Shown in pieces: positions 37,437 to 46,022 of a stretch of DNA of 64,000 bases. Both the position numbers and the translations under genes were made by a program. The stretch is from Phascolarctobacterium sp. GTDB taxonomy: Bacteria > Bacillota > Negativicutes > Acidaminococcales > Acidaminococcaceae. The stretch is from NCBI GenBank assembly GCA_020024105.1, contig JAHHUH010000008.1:17706-81705 (forward strand), given 5' to 3'. The notes below the pieces were generated by a model. The model saw only the letters and a list, made by a program, of their open reading frames with translations, made no database searches and was not told where the DNA came from. Positions within the stretch are counted from its first letter, which is position 1; every line of letters starts with the position of its first letter.

Positions 37437-37787
37437 TTATACCTCTGCCTTAGATTTATTGATTTTATCTGCAGGCGGTACAGTACCATCATGGAACTGC
37501 TGGTTATGCATCAGCATTTTATTTTGTTCTTCCAGCTTCTTGATTTCATTTTCCAAGGTCGTAATTTGTTCATGCAGCTTTTTACCCTGGAGATAATGGG
37601 TTGCCTTCTGCTTGAGCATATAGCAGGTTGCTACTAATAATCCCATCAGGAAGGAACCAAGAATAACCATCACCAGGGAGGTATTAAAGCTGAAGATAAA
37701 AAAATTAAGAGAAACCCCTACTGCATTTTGAATAGCAAAAAGGGCTACACCAATACTAATAATAATTGTTAAAATTAAAAAGGGCAT
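37437..37787 (-). CDS. LapA/DUF1049-domain membrane protein
   Basis: Small inner-membrane protein of 116 residues: two transmembrane segments separated by a short loop containing the family pattern FAIQNAVGVSLNFFIFSFNTSL, then a cytoplasmic coiled coil (about residues 70-95, LHEQITTLENEIKKLEEQNKM) and a charged tail. LapA/YciS in E. coli works with LapB on LPS assembly; a similar envelope role is inferred only. First gene of the lapA-recJ-relA-dtd run. Confidence 0.78.
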   Translation of the reverse strand: MPFLILTIIISIGVALFAIQNAVGVSLNFFIFSFNTSLVMVILGSFLMGLLVATCYMLKQKATHYLQGKKLHEQITTLENEIKKLEEQNKMLMHNQQFHDGTVPPADKINKSKAEV

Positions 37788-38035
37788 CTAACCAACTCCT
37801 TCACAGTGAATTTTGCTAACATTTTAACTTTCTATATTCGTGACATATAAATAAAATTCCTGCCAAAAATCTAGGAATTTGTAAACTATTGTGAGATATT
37901 TATAGTATATATTTTATTATATGCTAAACCCAAAAATAAGGACTATATATCCATAAAAATATTGCGAAAAAGTCAAAAATTTTTCATAACTTATTGATAT
38001 AATAATATTAATTAATATACAAGGAGGTATATCTA

Positions 38036-38665
38036 ATGAAAAAGTTATTAGGCTTAGCAGCTCTGTTATTAGCTGTAAATACAACAGCTTTTGCAGCAGT
38101 TACTACCACAGAAGAAAATTATAGCTTAGAGATGAAATATCCTGTTGTTGAATTGGCCAATCAGGCTGCCGCTGACAGAATCAATTCCTACTATGCTAAG
38201 GATGCTGAAAAATTTAGAAAGGAAGTTTACAAGGCCAGTCATAGCCAGGCTGCTACCAATTATGAGGTTAAATATGAGGATGACAACTATTTAGCTGTAG
38301 CTACTACCTACTGGCATTATGATCGTGGCGCTGCTCATGGTATTTTCTTTACAGATGCCAAGGTATTTGACAAGGAAACCGGTAAGGCTCTGCCCCTGAA
38401 GCACTTCTTGCCTAAGGTTCCCAGCGCTAAGGTTTTAGACCAGGCTATTCGTGAGGGTAAGCTCCCATTCTATTCTGTTAATAATCCGAAGCCCCTGGAG
38501 CAGACCAGCTTCTTTGGCCTGAAGTATATTAGCGATAGCTATTTTATCGATAAGGATAATAATGTTTATCTGCTCTATGCTCCCTATGACTTGTCTTCCT
38601 ATGCAGCAGGTACTACCATGGTAAAATTAAACCCGGAAATTGTTGCTAATCTGGAAGCAAAATAA
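38036..38665 (+). CDS. Secreted DUF3298/DUF4163-type protein
   Basis: 209-residue exported protein: signal peptide MKKLLGLAALLLAVNTTAFAA, then a DUF4163-like region (YSLEMKYPVVELANQAAADRINSYY) and a DUF3298-like region (YDRGAAHGIFFTDAKVFDKETGKALPLKHFL). The same architecture occurs in the extracytoplasmic part of the anti-sigma factor RsiV, which binds lysozyme, but this protein has no anti-sigma or membrane domain. Function unknown. AAGGAGG precedes the ATG, and TATAAT at about 37,998-38,003 is a likely -10. The rest of 37788-38035 is AT-rich with nothing else recognisable. Confidence 0.75.
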   Translation: MKKLLGLAALLLAVNTTAFAAVTTTEENYSLEMKYPVVELANQAAADRINSYYAKDAEKFRKEVYKASHSQAATNYEVKYEDDNYLAVATTYWHYDRGAAHGIFFTDAKVFDKETGKALPLKHFLPKVPSAKVLDQAIREGKLPFYSVNNPKPLEQTSFFGLKYISDSYFIDKDNNVYLLYAPYDLSSYAAGTTMVKLNPEIVANLEAK

Positions 38666-38687
38666 AAAATTATAACCAAATAAGAAC

Positions 38688-38729
38688 AACCCTTAGTTCT
38701 GTTGTAACAGAGCTAAGGGTTAATTTTTT
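38688..38729 (+). terminator. Terminator after the DUF3298 gene
   Basis: AACCCTTAGTTCTGTT pairs with AACAGAGCTAAGGGTT (38688-38721), followed by TAATTTTTTG. Confidence 0.88.
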
Positions 38730-38768
38730 GCCTAAAATTTTTCCTATGGAAGCATTTAGTGCGGAAGC

Positions 38769-40250
38769 CTAATTTTTCTTCCACAATTTTCCTAAGATAG
38801 GAGAAAACAGGGATAAAACTGCGGCAGCCAGGAAGAACAGGCAGATGGGACGGGTATAGAAAATACTAAAACTGCCATCACTCATAATTAAGGAGCCAAC
38901 AAAATTTTGTTCTGCCATACTACCTAGGATGATGCCGATGATGATGGCGGACATGGAAAAGCCCAGCTTGTTCAAAACATAGCCGATGCAGCCGGAAACA
39001 ACCATCAGATAAACATCGTTTAAGGAGTTATGGTAGGAAAAGGTGCCGACAAAGGTCATCATAGTAATAATGGGCAATAAAATATACATGGGTACATTGA
39101 CAACCTTGGCAAAGAGCTTAATCAGAGAAAAGCCCATCAGACCCATGACCAGATTGGCCAGGAGCAGACCGATGAAAATAGCGTACACATCGGGAGCCTT
39201 TTCCAAGAAAAGTAAGGGACCGGGCTGTAGTCCCTGGACCATTAGGGCACCCATCATAATGGCAGTAGCACCATCTCCTGGAATTCCCAAAGTTAATACG
39301 GGAATAAAGGCACCACCGGAAACAGCATTATTACCTGCTTCAGGAGCACAGACGCCCTCCGGCTCACCAGTGCCGAATTTGTCACCATTTTTAGACCAGC
39401 GCTTAGCCTGATCATAGGAAACAAAGGAAGCGATATCACCGCCCGTACCGGGAATACAGCCGATAAAGGTACCAATGGCTGAGGAACGGAGCAAGGTGCC
39501 AAAAACACGCTTTATATCCGCCCAGACGGGAAGCACACGGTCAATGACTACATTGACCTCCCCACGTTCATTATGGTAATAATCCTCAATACTGCTCAAT
39601 ACCTGGGTAAAGGCGAAAACGCCGATCAGAATAGGAATGAAGGAAACACCGCCTAGAAGATAGGTAGTATCCAAGGTGAAGCGGATAGTGCCGCTCATAT
39701 CATCAATACCTACGGTAGCAAGGAAGAGGCCAAAAAGACCGCCCATAATGCCCTTGATAACGCTACCTGAAGAAACACTGGTAATAATGCTTAAACCAAA
39801 AATCGCCAGCGCAAAATATTCGGGCTTGGAAAACTGTAATGCGATTTTTGCCAGCTGGGGTGCCAGCAGAATCAGGCAGATAGTACTGAAAACGCCGCCA
39901 AAGGTACTAGCCATAGTGGACAGGCCCAGCGCACGACCGGGCTGCTTCAGCTTAGTGGCCATGGGATAGCCGTCCAGCGTAGTAGCTACGGAAGCCGGAG
40001 TACCGGGAGTTTTAAGAAGGATGGCAGAAATACTGCCACCATAGATAGCACCACAATAAATACCCAGTAGCATTAAAATACCGCCGATACCCTGAAAGCT
40101 GAATGCCAGGGGAAAAAGTAAGGCCAGACCCATATTAACACTCAGGCCGGGCATACAGCCAAAGGCAATACCCACAGCTACGCCAAAAAGCAGGCCCAGC
40201 AGGTTGAGGGGTACGAAAATCATTTGTAAAGCAGCAAGAATATCAACCAT
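38769..40250 (-). CDS. tctA: Tripartite tricarboxylate transporter large permease TctA
   Basis: Large membrane subunit of a TTT secondary transporter for citrate or other carboxylates. 493 residues, many transmembrane segments, with family motifs GVAVGIAFGCMPGLSVNMGLALLFPL, GAIYGGSISAILLKTPGTPAS, TIGCIPGTGGDIASFVSY and LGIPGDGATAIMMGAL. It follows tctB by 11 bases. The binding protein TctC is not present in the window, which is unusual for a tct operon. Confidence 0.92.
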   Translation of the reverse strand: MVDILAALQMIFVPLNLLGLLFGVAVGIAFGCMPGLSVNMGLALLFPLAFSFQGIGGILMLLGIYCGAIYGGSISAILLKTPGTPASVATTLDGYPMATKLKQPGRALGLSTMASTFGGVFSTICLILLAPQLAKIALQFSKPEYFALAIFGLSIITSVSSGSVIKGIMGGLFGLFLATVGIDDMSGTIRFTLDTTYLLGGVSFIPILIGVFAFTQVLSSIEDYYHNERGEVNVVIDRVLPVWADIKRVFGTLLRSSAIGTFIGCIPGTGGDIASFVSYDQAKRWSKNGDKFGTGEPEGVCAPEAGNNAVSGGAFIPVLTLGIPGDGATAIMMGALMVQGLQPGPLLFLEKAPDVYAIFIGLLLANLVMGLMGFSLIKLFAKVVNVPMYILLPIITMMTFVGTFSYHNSLNDVYLMVVSGCIGYVLNKLGFSMSAIIIGIILGSMAEQNFVGSLIMSDGSFSIFYTRPICLFFLAAAVLSLFSPILGKLWKKN

Positions 40251-40261
40251 ATTCCCACCTC

Positions 40262-40732
40262 CTATTCTAAGAAAATAGATTCAGGCATTTGTGTATTCAA
40301 AAGCATACCAAAGACTAGATAGATAAAAGCAAGTGTGCCTACGGTAGTCATGGCCATGACCTTTTTATCATGATAATCCATCAGCTGCATAACTAAAGGA
40401 ATAACGACCGCGGAAGCAATGTAAAAGCCTAATAAATTAATCAGAATGCAAAAAAGCACCATCAAGCCCATCATCAGATAAACCCTCTTGTTGGCCGCCA
40501 AGGTTAAAGCCACCAGCTGGCGTTCCAAGGAATCCCGCTTAAGTACGGAATAGCCTAGGAGCAGTATGGCGCCGAGGAAAATACCCATTCCCAGACTAAA
40601 GGGCCAAAAGCCGGGGCCAGGACCATTTTCTGTAAAGGCCAGGGGAAATTCACTGGCAGCCAGCATAATTAAGCCACCGACCAGGATTCCGCCGATGCTC
40701 ACTAGATAATTACACAACTTCATACTTTGCAT
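40262..40732 (-). CDS. tctB: Tripartite tricarboxylate transporter small subunit TctB
   Basis: Small membrane subunit, 156 residues with four hydrophobic segments and the TctB pattern FTENGPGPGFWPFSLGMGIFLGAILL. First gene of the tctB-tctA unit, with its own promoter. No TctC upstream. Confidence 0.87.
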   Translation of the reverse strand: MQSMKLCNYLVSIGGILVGGLIMLAASEFPLAFTENGPGPGFWPFSLGMGIFLGAILLLGYSVLKRDSLERQLVALTLAANKRVYLMMGLMVLFCILINLLGFYIASAVVIPLVMQLMDYHDKKVMAMTTVGTLAFIYLVFGMLLNTQMPESIFLE

Positions 40733-40794
40733 TTTTTAAACCTCATTTTTAATATCACTTAAATTAGAAAATAAGCTACAAGCATAGCCTTATT

Positions 40795-40823
40795 ATTGTA
40801 ACAGATTTTACGCTTTTTGTCAT
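40795..40823 (-). promoter_or_regulatory. tctBA promoter
   Basis: Minus strand ATGACA (40823-40818), 17 bases, TACAAT (40800-40795). Confidence 0.7.
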
Positions 40824-40854
40824 TAAAACTTCGTTCTTTCTTAAATAAAATAAG

Positions 40855-40884
40855 AAAAGCTGACGGTTATAACCGTCAGCCTAT
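40855..40884 (-). terminator. azlCD terminator
   Basis: GCTGACGGTTATAACCGTCAGC is a perfect palindromic hairpin (40859-40880) right after azlD, followed on the minus strand by TTTTC. It can also work in the other direction. Confidence 0.75.
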
Positions 40885-41217
40885 TTAAAAGTGAACAAAA
40901 TTTTGCAGGAGCATATAAGCTGCCGTACCCGCAATAATGGAAAGAATCATATTTCTTCGCCAGGCCTGGGTCAGGATAACCACGGCAGAAGCAGTCAGCT
41001 CGTAAAAGCCATGGGGCGCTACGAAAAGATTTACATCCTTCAGGCAGTAGATAACTAGCATGCCCATTACTGCACCGGGCAGTACCTTGCCCAAATAGAC
41101 GATAGTATCAGGCAGCTTATCCTTCGCCTTAAGGATAAGAAAGGGAAAGCCGCGGAGAAAATAGGTGCCCAGGCTCATCACTGTAATAATTAAAAGTGCA
41201 TCCACTGTACTAAGCAT
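40885..41217 (-). CDS. azlD: Branched-chain amino acid export small subunit AzlD
   Basis: 110-residue membrane protein with four hydrophobic segments and AzlD features (TYFLRGFPFLIL, YLGKVLPGAVMGMLVIYCL). With AzlC it forms a two-component exporter of branched-chain amino acids or analogues. It overlaps azlC by 8 bases. CodY, which senses these amino acids, is encoded in the same window; control by CodY is possible but I saw no clear operator. Confidence 0.87.
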   Translation of the reverse strand: MLSTVDALLIITVMSLGTYFLRGFPFLILKAKDKLPDTIVYLGKVLPGAVMGMLVIYCLKDVNLFVAPHGFYELTASAVVILTQAWRRNMILSIIAGTAAYMLLQNFVHF

Positions 41218-41911
41218 GGTCCACCACCTCCTGGGGTTCTAAATACTTACGCAGGGCTAAGAGGGTCACAGTTAAGATTAACATAGCAGGAATTAGGAAA
41301 AGTTCCCTCCCCCACAGATAACGAGAGACCAGAGTAATAGTAAGACCCAAAATAGCGGAAACACGCTCCTGACTACTGAGAAACTGCTCTGTAAAGGCCG
41401 CCACGAAGAGAGCCGTCATGGAAAAGCCCACGCCAGATGTATCAAAGGGCAGGGCTGCACCGGCCAAATTGCCTAGCACGCCGCCAATAATCCAGTAGGA
41501 CTGGTTGAAAAGAGAAACCCAGAAGTAAAAGGCATGCCTATCCTCCTCAGCAATATCGTACTCGGCGGAGAGAAGGGCGTAGGTTTCGTCGGTTAGAGCG
41601 AAGGCCAGGTAGGGCTTCAGCTTGCCGGAGCCACTGTATTTACCAATCATAGAAAGACTATAAAATAAATGCCGCCCATTAATCATTAGGGTGGTCAGTA
41701 AGGTCATAATTAGGCTGGCCGGAGCAGCTAGTAGAGACACGCCTACATATTGGAGAGTACCGGCATAGATGGTCACGCTCATTAGTAGAGCCCAGCCCAC
41801 TCCATAACCAGCATTTAAAAGCATAATGCCAAAGCCAAAGCCCATGATAACGTAGCCCACTAACACAGGGAGGGACGTCACCCATGCAGCTTTAATTACT
41901 TTAGAGTTCAT
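41210..41911 (-). CDS. azlC: Branched-chain amino acid export protein AzlC
   Basis: Large subunit of the AzlCD exporter: 233 residues, many hydrophobic segments, with family motifs GFGFGIMLLNAGYGVGWALLMS, IYAGTLQYVGVSLL and RHLFYSLSM. Promoter immediately upstream. Confidence 0.9.
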   Translation of the reverse strand: MNSKVIKAAWVTSLPVLVGYVIMGFGFGIMLLNAGYGVGWALLMSVTIYAGTLQYVGVSLLAAPASLIMTLLTTLMINGRHLFYSLSMIGKYSGSGKLKPYLAFALTDETYALLSAEYDIAEEDRHAFYFWVSLFNQSYWIIGGVLGNLAGAALPFDTSGVGFSMTALFVAAFTEQFLSSQERVSAILGLTITLVSRYLWGRELFLIPAMLILTVTLLALRKYLEPQEVVDHA

Positions 41912-41945
41912 AAAATGGCCTCCTTCATTGGGAATAGTTTCTACT

Positions 41946-41973
41946 ATTGTAACACAACGTGGCTAAAAAGCAA
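41946..41973 (-). promoter_or_regulatory. azlCD promoter
   Basis: Minus strand TTGCTT (41973-41968), 16 bases, TACAAT (41951-41946). Confidence 0.6.
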
Positions 41974-42190
41974 ATCTAATTAATAAAATGTAAAGTAGGT
42001 GTTGCTAATTGTGGAGTAAGTATACCATTTTTAACAAAACAGGAGCATTGCAAATTTTTTGAGCCTGCTAAAATACACTGGTAGTGGAAGCTGTTACTAA
42101 CACTTAGCTTTCCTTGGGGGGAATGTGTCGGCGTAGCTGACTGTAAGTGGATGAATTTCTGTACCTACGATTTTATTGGTTATTGGGCAA
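41974..42190. other. Gene-free stretch upstream of azlC
   Basis: About 215 bases with no supported gene. A weak hairpin (GGAAGCT...AGCTTTCC, about 42,085-42,112) is present; otherwise I see nothing recognisable. Confidence 0.35.
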
Positions 42191-42191
42191 A

Positions 42192-42219
42192 AAATGCCGC
42201 CAGGATATCCTGACGGCGT
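42192..42219 (-). terminator. Terminator after the mcrC remnant
   Basis: GCCGCCAGGATATCCTGACGGC (42196-42217, imperfect palindrome) followed on the minus strand by ATTTTTTG. Confidence 0.8.
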
Positions 42220-42226
42220 AAAAATA

Positions 42227-43533
42227 TCAAATATTATTTTCTCTGTGGTCAGCTATAGCAAGGTCCAGTATTCTCCTAACGTCCTCTTCTGCTTTAAAAA
42301 GCTTGACGAATTTAACATGAATCCTCACATCTGACGCACTGTAGGTCACTTCTTGAACTTCATTTTTCGTAGCTGGGTAAATCAATGTAACATTTCCTGC
42401 CTCATACTTGCACATATAGGCGTACATTTGATACATATCACTTTGCTTGATACCATAGTTTTTCTTCGTTTTATCTAAAACCTTCCATTTAGTATCCATC
42501 ACCCAGGTCTTTTGACCCTCGACTTTATCTTTACCTCTGATAACAATATCAGGCCTTATCTCAAAGCTGTTTTGAGGTTTCTCCACTAAATGGTATTTCT
42601 TATCCTGCAGAGAAACATCGTATTTATCGCTATCTGCCATCTCTTGCATCAGCTTGCCGACATAGGCTTCAAAAAGCTCCTGCATGGAGAACAACACACT
42701 GGGAGTCTGCTGCTTGCCAGCCCAGGGAGTAATGCTCTTCTGCTCCAGAAAGATTTTACACCAGTCCAAAGTTAGCACGTAGGTTTCCATGCCCCTGCCG
42801 CCAACACAAGCTGCGAAATCCTTGGCGTAATTTGTCGACTCCTCCACCCCTTCAAAGTAGCCTAGAAGTTGCTGGATGGTTGTAGAATTGGTGCAGCGAT
42901 AGAGATATTGTAAGCTCGCCTTAATCAGCTTGTTCTCGGCACGATTTACGGAAAACTGATCATATTGCACATAGTTTCTTTCTTTATGCAGTAAATTATG
43001 CTTAAGCTGTTGAGCGAACAACATTTTACCCTTAAAGAAATTGCAATTCTCCTCTACAGAAAGATAACTACTCTTAAGACCACGCTTGACTATTTAGTAA
43101 CCTCCTCAAGGAAACGAGTAATGAAAACATCTAAAATAGTCATCTTCTTACAATCGATACTAGCTAAATTCAAGCATTTAAAGTCGTTGGTACGCAGAGT
43201 CTTCAGCATGGTCAGGACAAGCTTTCTATTTTGGGCAACCTCATCCTCATCGTTAACATTGAGACAGGTCTTTGGAAGTATCTCAATATAGTCTCCATTA
43301 GGAAGAGTAATGACACCTACATAGTTTTGTACAGTGAGTACCCTACCCACAGTTTTTCGATTGCCTAAGCTATAAATATCAGGAATATCCTTATCCTTAG
43401 CTTTTTGCTTATAGCCAATCAAAAAGTCTTCTAGCTGCTTGAAGGTAGCCCTAGGCAAAGGAATACAGCCTTCAGTCTCTTTACCCTCTTCGATGAAGGA
43501 CTTGAACTCAGCTATTTGATAGAGCTTTTTCAT
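42227..43533 (-). pseudogene. mcrC: mcrC, frameshifted
   Basis: 5-methylcytosine restriction system subunit McrC in two frames. The first part (43533-43090) has the N-terminal domain (YVGVITLPNGDYIEILPKT, TRFLEEVTK) and hits TAG at 43090. The coding sense continues one frame over (VKRGLKSSYLSVEEN...) into the second part (43024-42227), which has the PD-(D/E)XK-type nuclease region (IRPDIVIRGKD...WVMDTKWK) and C-terminal McrC segments. One missing base near 43092 restores the whole protein. McrC normally activates the McrB GTPase; since mcrB is also gone, this is decay rather than a sequencing slip alone. Confidence 0.85.
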
Positions 43534-43907
43534 GATTCAGTGCCTTCGCTTTTGGACTTTAAGATATGTTTATAAGCATTGATGTTTTTAAAAGCCTTAT
43601 CATTAATATGATAAACCTTATGTTTATCTGTTTCTCCTTCTTCAAAATCGATTTTACCAAAAAGATCACTTGCTTTTTTTGACATTGCTGTAACAAATTG
43701 GAGGTTACTTTCCTTTACCTTATTATCCCCTAATACCAAACGAATCTTTTCGTAATCATCATAAAAGTACTCCTGTAACAGAGGAATAATTTTATTCTTG
43801 AAAATATCTGCTAAAGTATCTACAGTACGAGATTTATCTAAAGGCATGAAATATGCATGACCAATCGTATGCTCACGGTCATAAAGGAACTCGATTTTCT
43901 CATCTAC
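43530..43907 (-). pseudogene. mcrB: mcrB, C-terminal remnant
   Basis: Only about 125 C-terminal residues remain of the AAA+ GTPase McrB (normally several hundred). The frame is open from 43907 (VDEKIEFLYDREHTIGHAYF...), runs through RTVDTLADIFKNKIIPLLQEYFYDD and KIRLVLGDN, and ends overlapping mcrC by four bases. There is no Walker motif and no proper start; the ATG at 43847 is internal. Just upstream is the terminator of the nitrogenase-like operon, so the 5' part was deleted when the two loci were joined. Confidence 0.85.
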
Positions 43908-43911
43908 TTAT

Positions 43912-43957
43912 AGAAAACACCCCTCCAGGTGGAATTACTCCAACCTCAAGGGGTGTC
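43912..43957 (-). terminator. Terminator of the nitrogenase-like operon
   Basis: ACACCCCT (43917-43924) pairs with AGGGGTGT (43949-43956), with further pairing inside (CCAGGTGGA / CCAACCTC region); TTTT follows on the minus strand. It sits 36 bases after the nifB-like gene. Confidence 0.85.
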
Positions 43958-43992
43958 AAATTATGCTATTATCTTGACATTGCGACAGTTAC

Positions 43993-44799
43993 TCAAGGTT
44001 GATGTAAGCAGCCTACAGCATCTGCTCTACAGCGATTGCAATGGCACATCTGCCTCAGGTACTGCCCACATTCCTGGCGTAGCTCCTGTAGCCTTTCCCT
44101 ACTAATTTCCTGCTTATCCCCAAATTTACTACCTGCCACGGGCAACATGGGTATGATGTTCATTACCTCGCAGCCCAAATCCGCTACAGTACGGGCTACC
44201 TGGGGGATATGCTCCAGGTTGACATCCTCGATGGCTACGCAGTTGATTTTTATGGTGACTCCCAGCTGGTTCATCAGTCTTATACCCTTCAGCTGCTGGC
44301 TCAGTAAAAGCTCGGCAGCCTGTAGTCCTTCGTAACGCACCCCCTGGTAATCTACATAGTCATAAATTAGCGCTCCTACCCTAGGGTCCACCGCATTAAC
44401 TGTCACTGTTAGATAAGTAACACCCAGGTCCACCAGCTCTGCCGCATAGTGAGGCAAAAGCAAACCATTGGTGGAGAGACAGAAGAAGACCTTGTCGTCC
44501 ACCTCTCTTAGCTGTCTCAGTGTTGCTGAGGTAGTCTGCCAATTAGCCAGGGCATCCCCCGGGCCTGCAATACCTGCGACCACCAGACGTGGCACCCTAG
44601 CCTGCATTTTCTGATACCAGCGAACAGCTGTTTTGGTATTCATAACCTTCGCCACTACGCCAGGTCTACTCTCATTAACACAGCTAAATTTACGTAGGCA
44701 ATAATTACACTGGATATTGCAGGCAGGTGCTACGGGTAAATGAATTCGGCCATAGCTATTGCAGCTTTCGGCAAAACAGGGATGAATTTCCTCCCTCAT
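43993..44799 (-). CDS. nifB: NifB-type radical SAM cofactor protein
   Basis: Core NifB-like protein of 268 residues without the C-terminal NifX domain. NifB fuses two [4Fe-4S] clusters with a SAM-derived carbon into NifB-co, precursor of nitrogenase cofactors. Hallmarks are HPCFAESC (Cys8, Cys13), the radical-SAM ACNIQCNYC (Cys27, 31, 34), KFSCVNESRPGV (Cys40), GPGDALAN, STNGLLLP, and a C-terminal CHCNRCRADA resembling the NifB CRxCRADA motif. Last gene of the eight-gene operon, overlapping the preceding subunit by 4 bases. True NifB activity or a related cofactor role is inferred. Confidence 0.87.
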   Translation of the reverse strand: MREEIHPCFAESCNSYGRIHLPVAPACNIQCNYCLRKFSCVNESRPGVVAKVMNTKTAVRWYQKMQARVPRLVVAGIAGPGDALANWQTTSATLRQLREVDDKVFFCLSTNGLLLPHYAAELVDLGVTYLTVTVNAVDPRVGALIYDYVDYQGVRYEGLQAAELLLSQQLKGIRLMNQLGVTIKINCVAIEDVNLEHIPQVARTVADLGCEVMNIIPMLPVAGSKFGDKQEISRERLQELRQECGQYLRQMCHCNRCRADAVGCLHQP

Positions 44800-46022
44800 C
44801 GTGGATCACCACAGCCCCTAAGGCTGGCATAATTGCCCTCCCGCTTATAGGGTAGCTGCAGGGCTCCATTGATGATTTTTTCCAGCAGACGGCCTGTGCC
44901 CTCCACGCCTAAAAGACTATCACGGGTAAGGCAGAGCTCATCCAGAAAGGGATAATTATAGCGAATCAGGGGCAGCTGGAATTTTTCTGCAAAATACTGG
45001 TCATAGGAGGAGCCAAAGATAAGGGTGGGGCCATTCTTTTTAATGGCGGCCTCCACCTGATCCAGATCTCCCTCATTATTTAAAGCACTGACTACAATAT
45101 TTAGGCCTACCTCATCCTCTAAAAATCTTTCCATGCCACCAAAATGAGCCTTATCTCCGATGAGTGCCACAGGCATGTAGTAGAGGGAAGTGAGGAAGCC
45201 GGCAGCCTTACGTACAATTTGCTGACCTTCCTCCTCCACCCTTTGCTTTTTAGCCGAAAAGTCCACATCCAGCAGCTCCTCTAAACGCTCCAGAAAACTG
45301 AGAGTACCCTGAATACCATAGGGATAGTCCAGCTTGGCATAGGGAACGCCATAGTCCTGCTCCAGCTGCTGAGCCAAACCCTCACCATAGCCAAAGATGA
45401 TGCTCAAGCTGGCCTGGGGCATGGCTGATATCTCCTCAGTAGTACAACGGCTGGTGGAGCAGATAAGCCTTACCTGGTTCCATAAAAGCTCTTGGAGTAC
45501 CCTTAGGTCATTATCCACATAGGGGTCATCACTGCAAAGGCCAATAATATTAATACTGGGCTCCTTAGTCCGCTTACCTGGGCGCAGAAAGTGGCCCAGG
45601 GTAGTAAAGGCCTGCTCCACGCCCTGGTCAAAGGTCCTAGCATAGCCCGGCACAGCCACATGCAGCAGGGTCTTCTTCGTCTCTACCCCGCTAAGGACAC
45701 CCTCCACGTCGTCACCAATCATATTGGGGACACAGCCGCTAAGGATAAAAACTGCCCTCGCCTGAGGATAGAGCTCTTCAATATTTTTTAAGGCCTTGGT
45801 AACCAATCCGTCACCACCGCCAATAACATTTTCTTCATAAACTACCGTGGAAGCCTGACGAATATTATAGGGCTTCTGAAGATGATGGAGGGCCATAGTG
45901 CCCCAATTACAACCAATTACGGAATGCTGTAGGATAACCGCATCCTGTATACCAAGAAAAACCTTGTTCGCACCATAAAGTGCACATCCGGACATGGGCT
46001 TCATTTGCGTCTCAACCTCCAC
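44796..46022 (-). CDS. Nitrogenase component 1-like subunit B (three cluster cysteines)
   Basis: 408-residue member of the NifD/K/E/N superfamily. The three P-cluster-type cysteines are in canonical spacing: MSGCALYG (Cys13), HSVIGCNWG (Cys38) and LSGCVPNMIGDDVEGV (Cys97). The rest shows the repeated Rossmann-type domains (VALIGDKAHFGGMERFL, TLIFGSSYDQYFAEKFQLPLIRYNYP). It is shorter than NifD/NifK (about 490-520). It overlaps subunit A at its start and nifB at its end. It would carry a [4Fe-4S]-type cluster shared with subunit A, as in light-independent protochlorophyllide reductase, where one partner gives three Cys. Substrate unknown. Confidence 0.85.
   Translation of the reverse strand: MEVETQMKPMSGCALYGANKVFLGIQDAVILQHSVIGCNWGTMALHHLQKPYNIRQASTVVYEENVIGGGDGLVTKALKNIEELYPQARAVFILSGCVPNMIGDDVEGVLSGVETKKTLLHVAVPGYARTFDQGVEQAFTTLGHFLRPGKRTKEPSINIIGLCSDDPYVDNDLRVLQELLWNQVRLICSTSRCTTEEISAMPQASLSIIFGYGEGLAQQLEQDYGVPYAKLDYPYGIQGTLSFLERLEELLDVDFSAKKQRVEEEGQQIVRKAAGFLTSLYYMPVALIGDKAHFGGMERFLEDEVGLNIVVSALNNEGDLDQVEAAIKKNGPTLIFGSSYDQYFAEKFQLPLIRYNYPFLDELCLTRDSLLGVEGTGRLLEKIINGALQLPYKREGNYASLRGCGDPR

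Noticed and set aside
43530-43847. 105-residue protein starting at the ATG at 43847
   Set aside because: Reading continues upstream in frame to 43907 with clear McrB sequence; the ATG is internal to a truncated mcrB.
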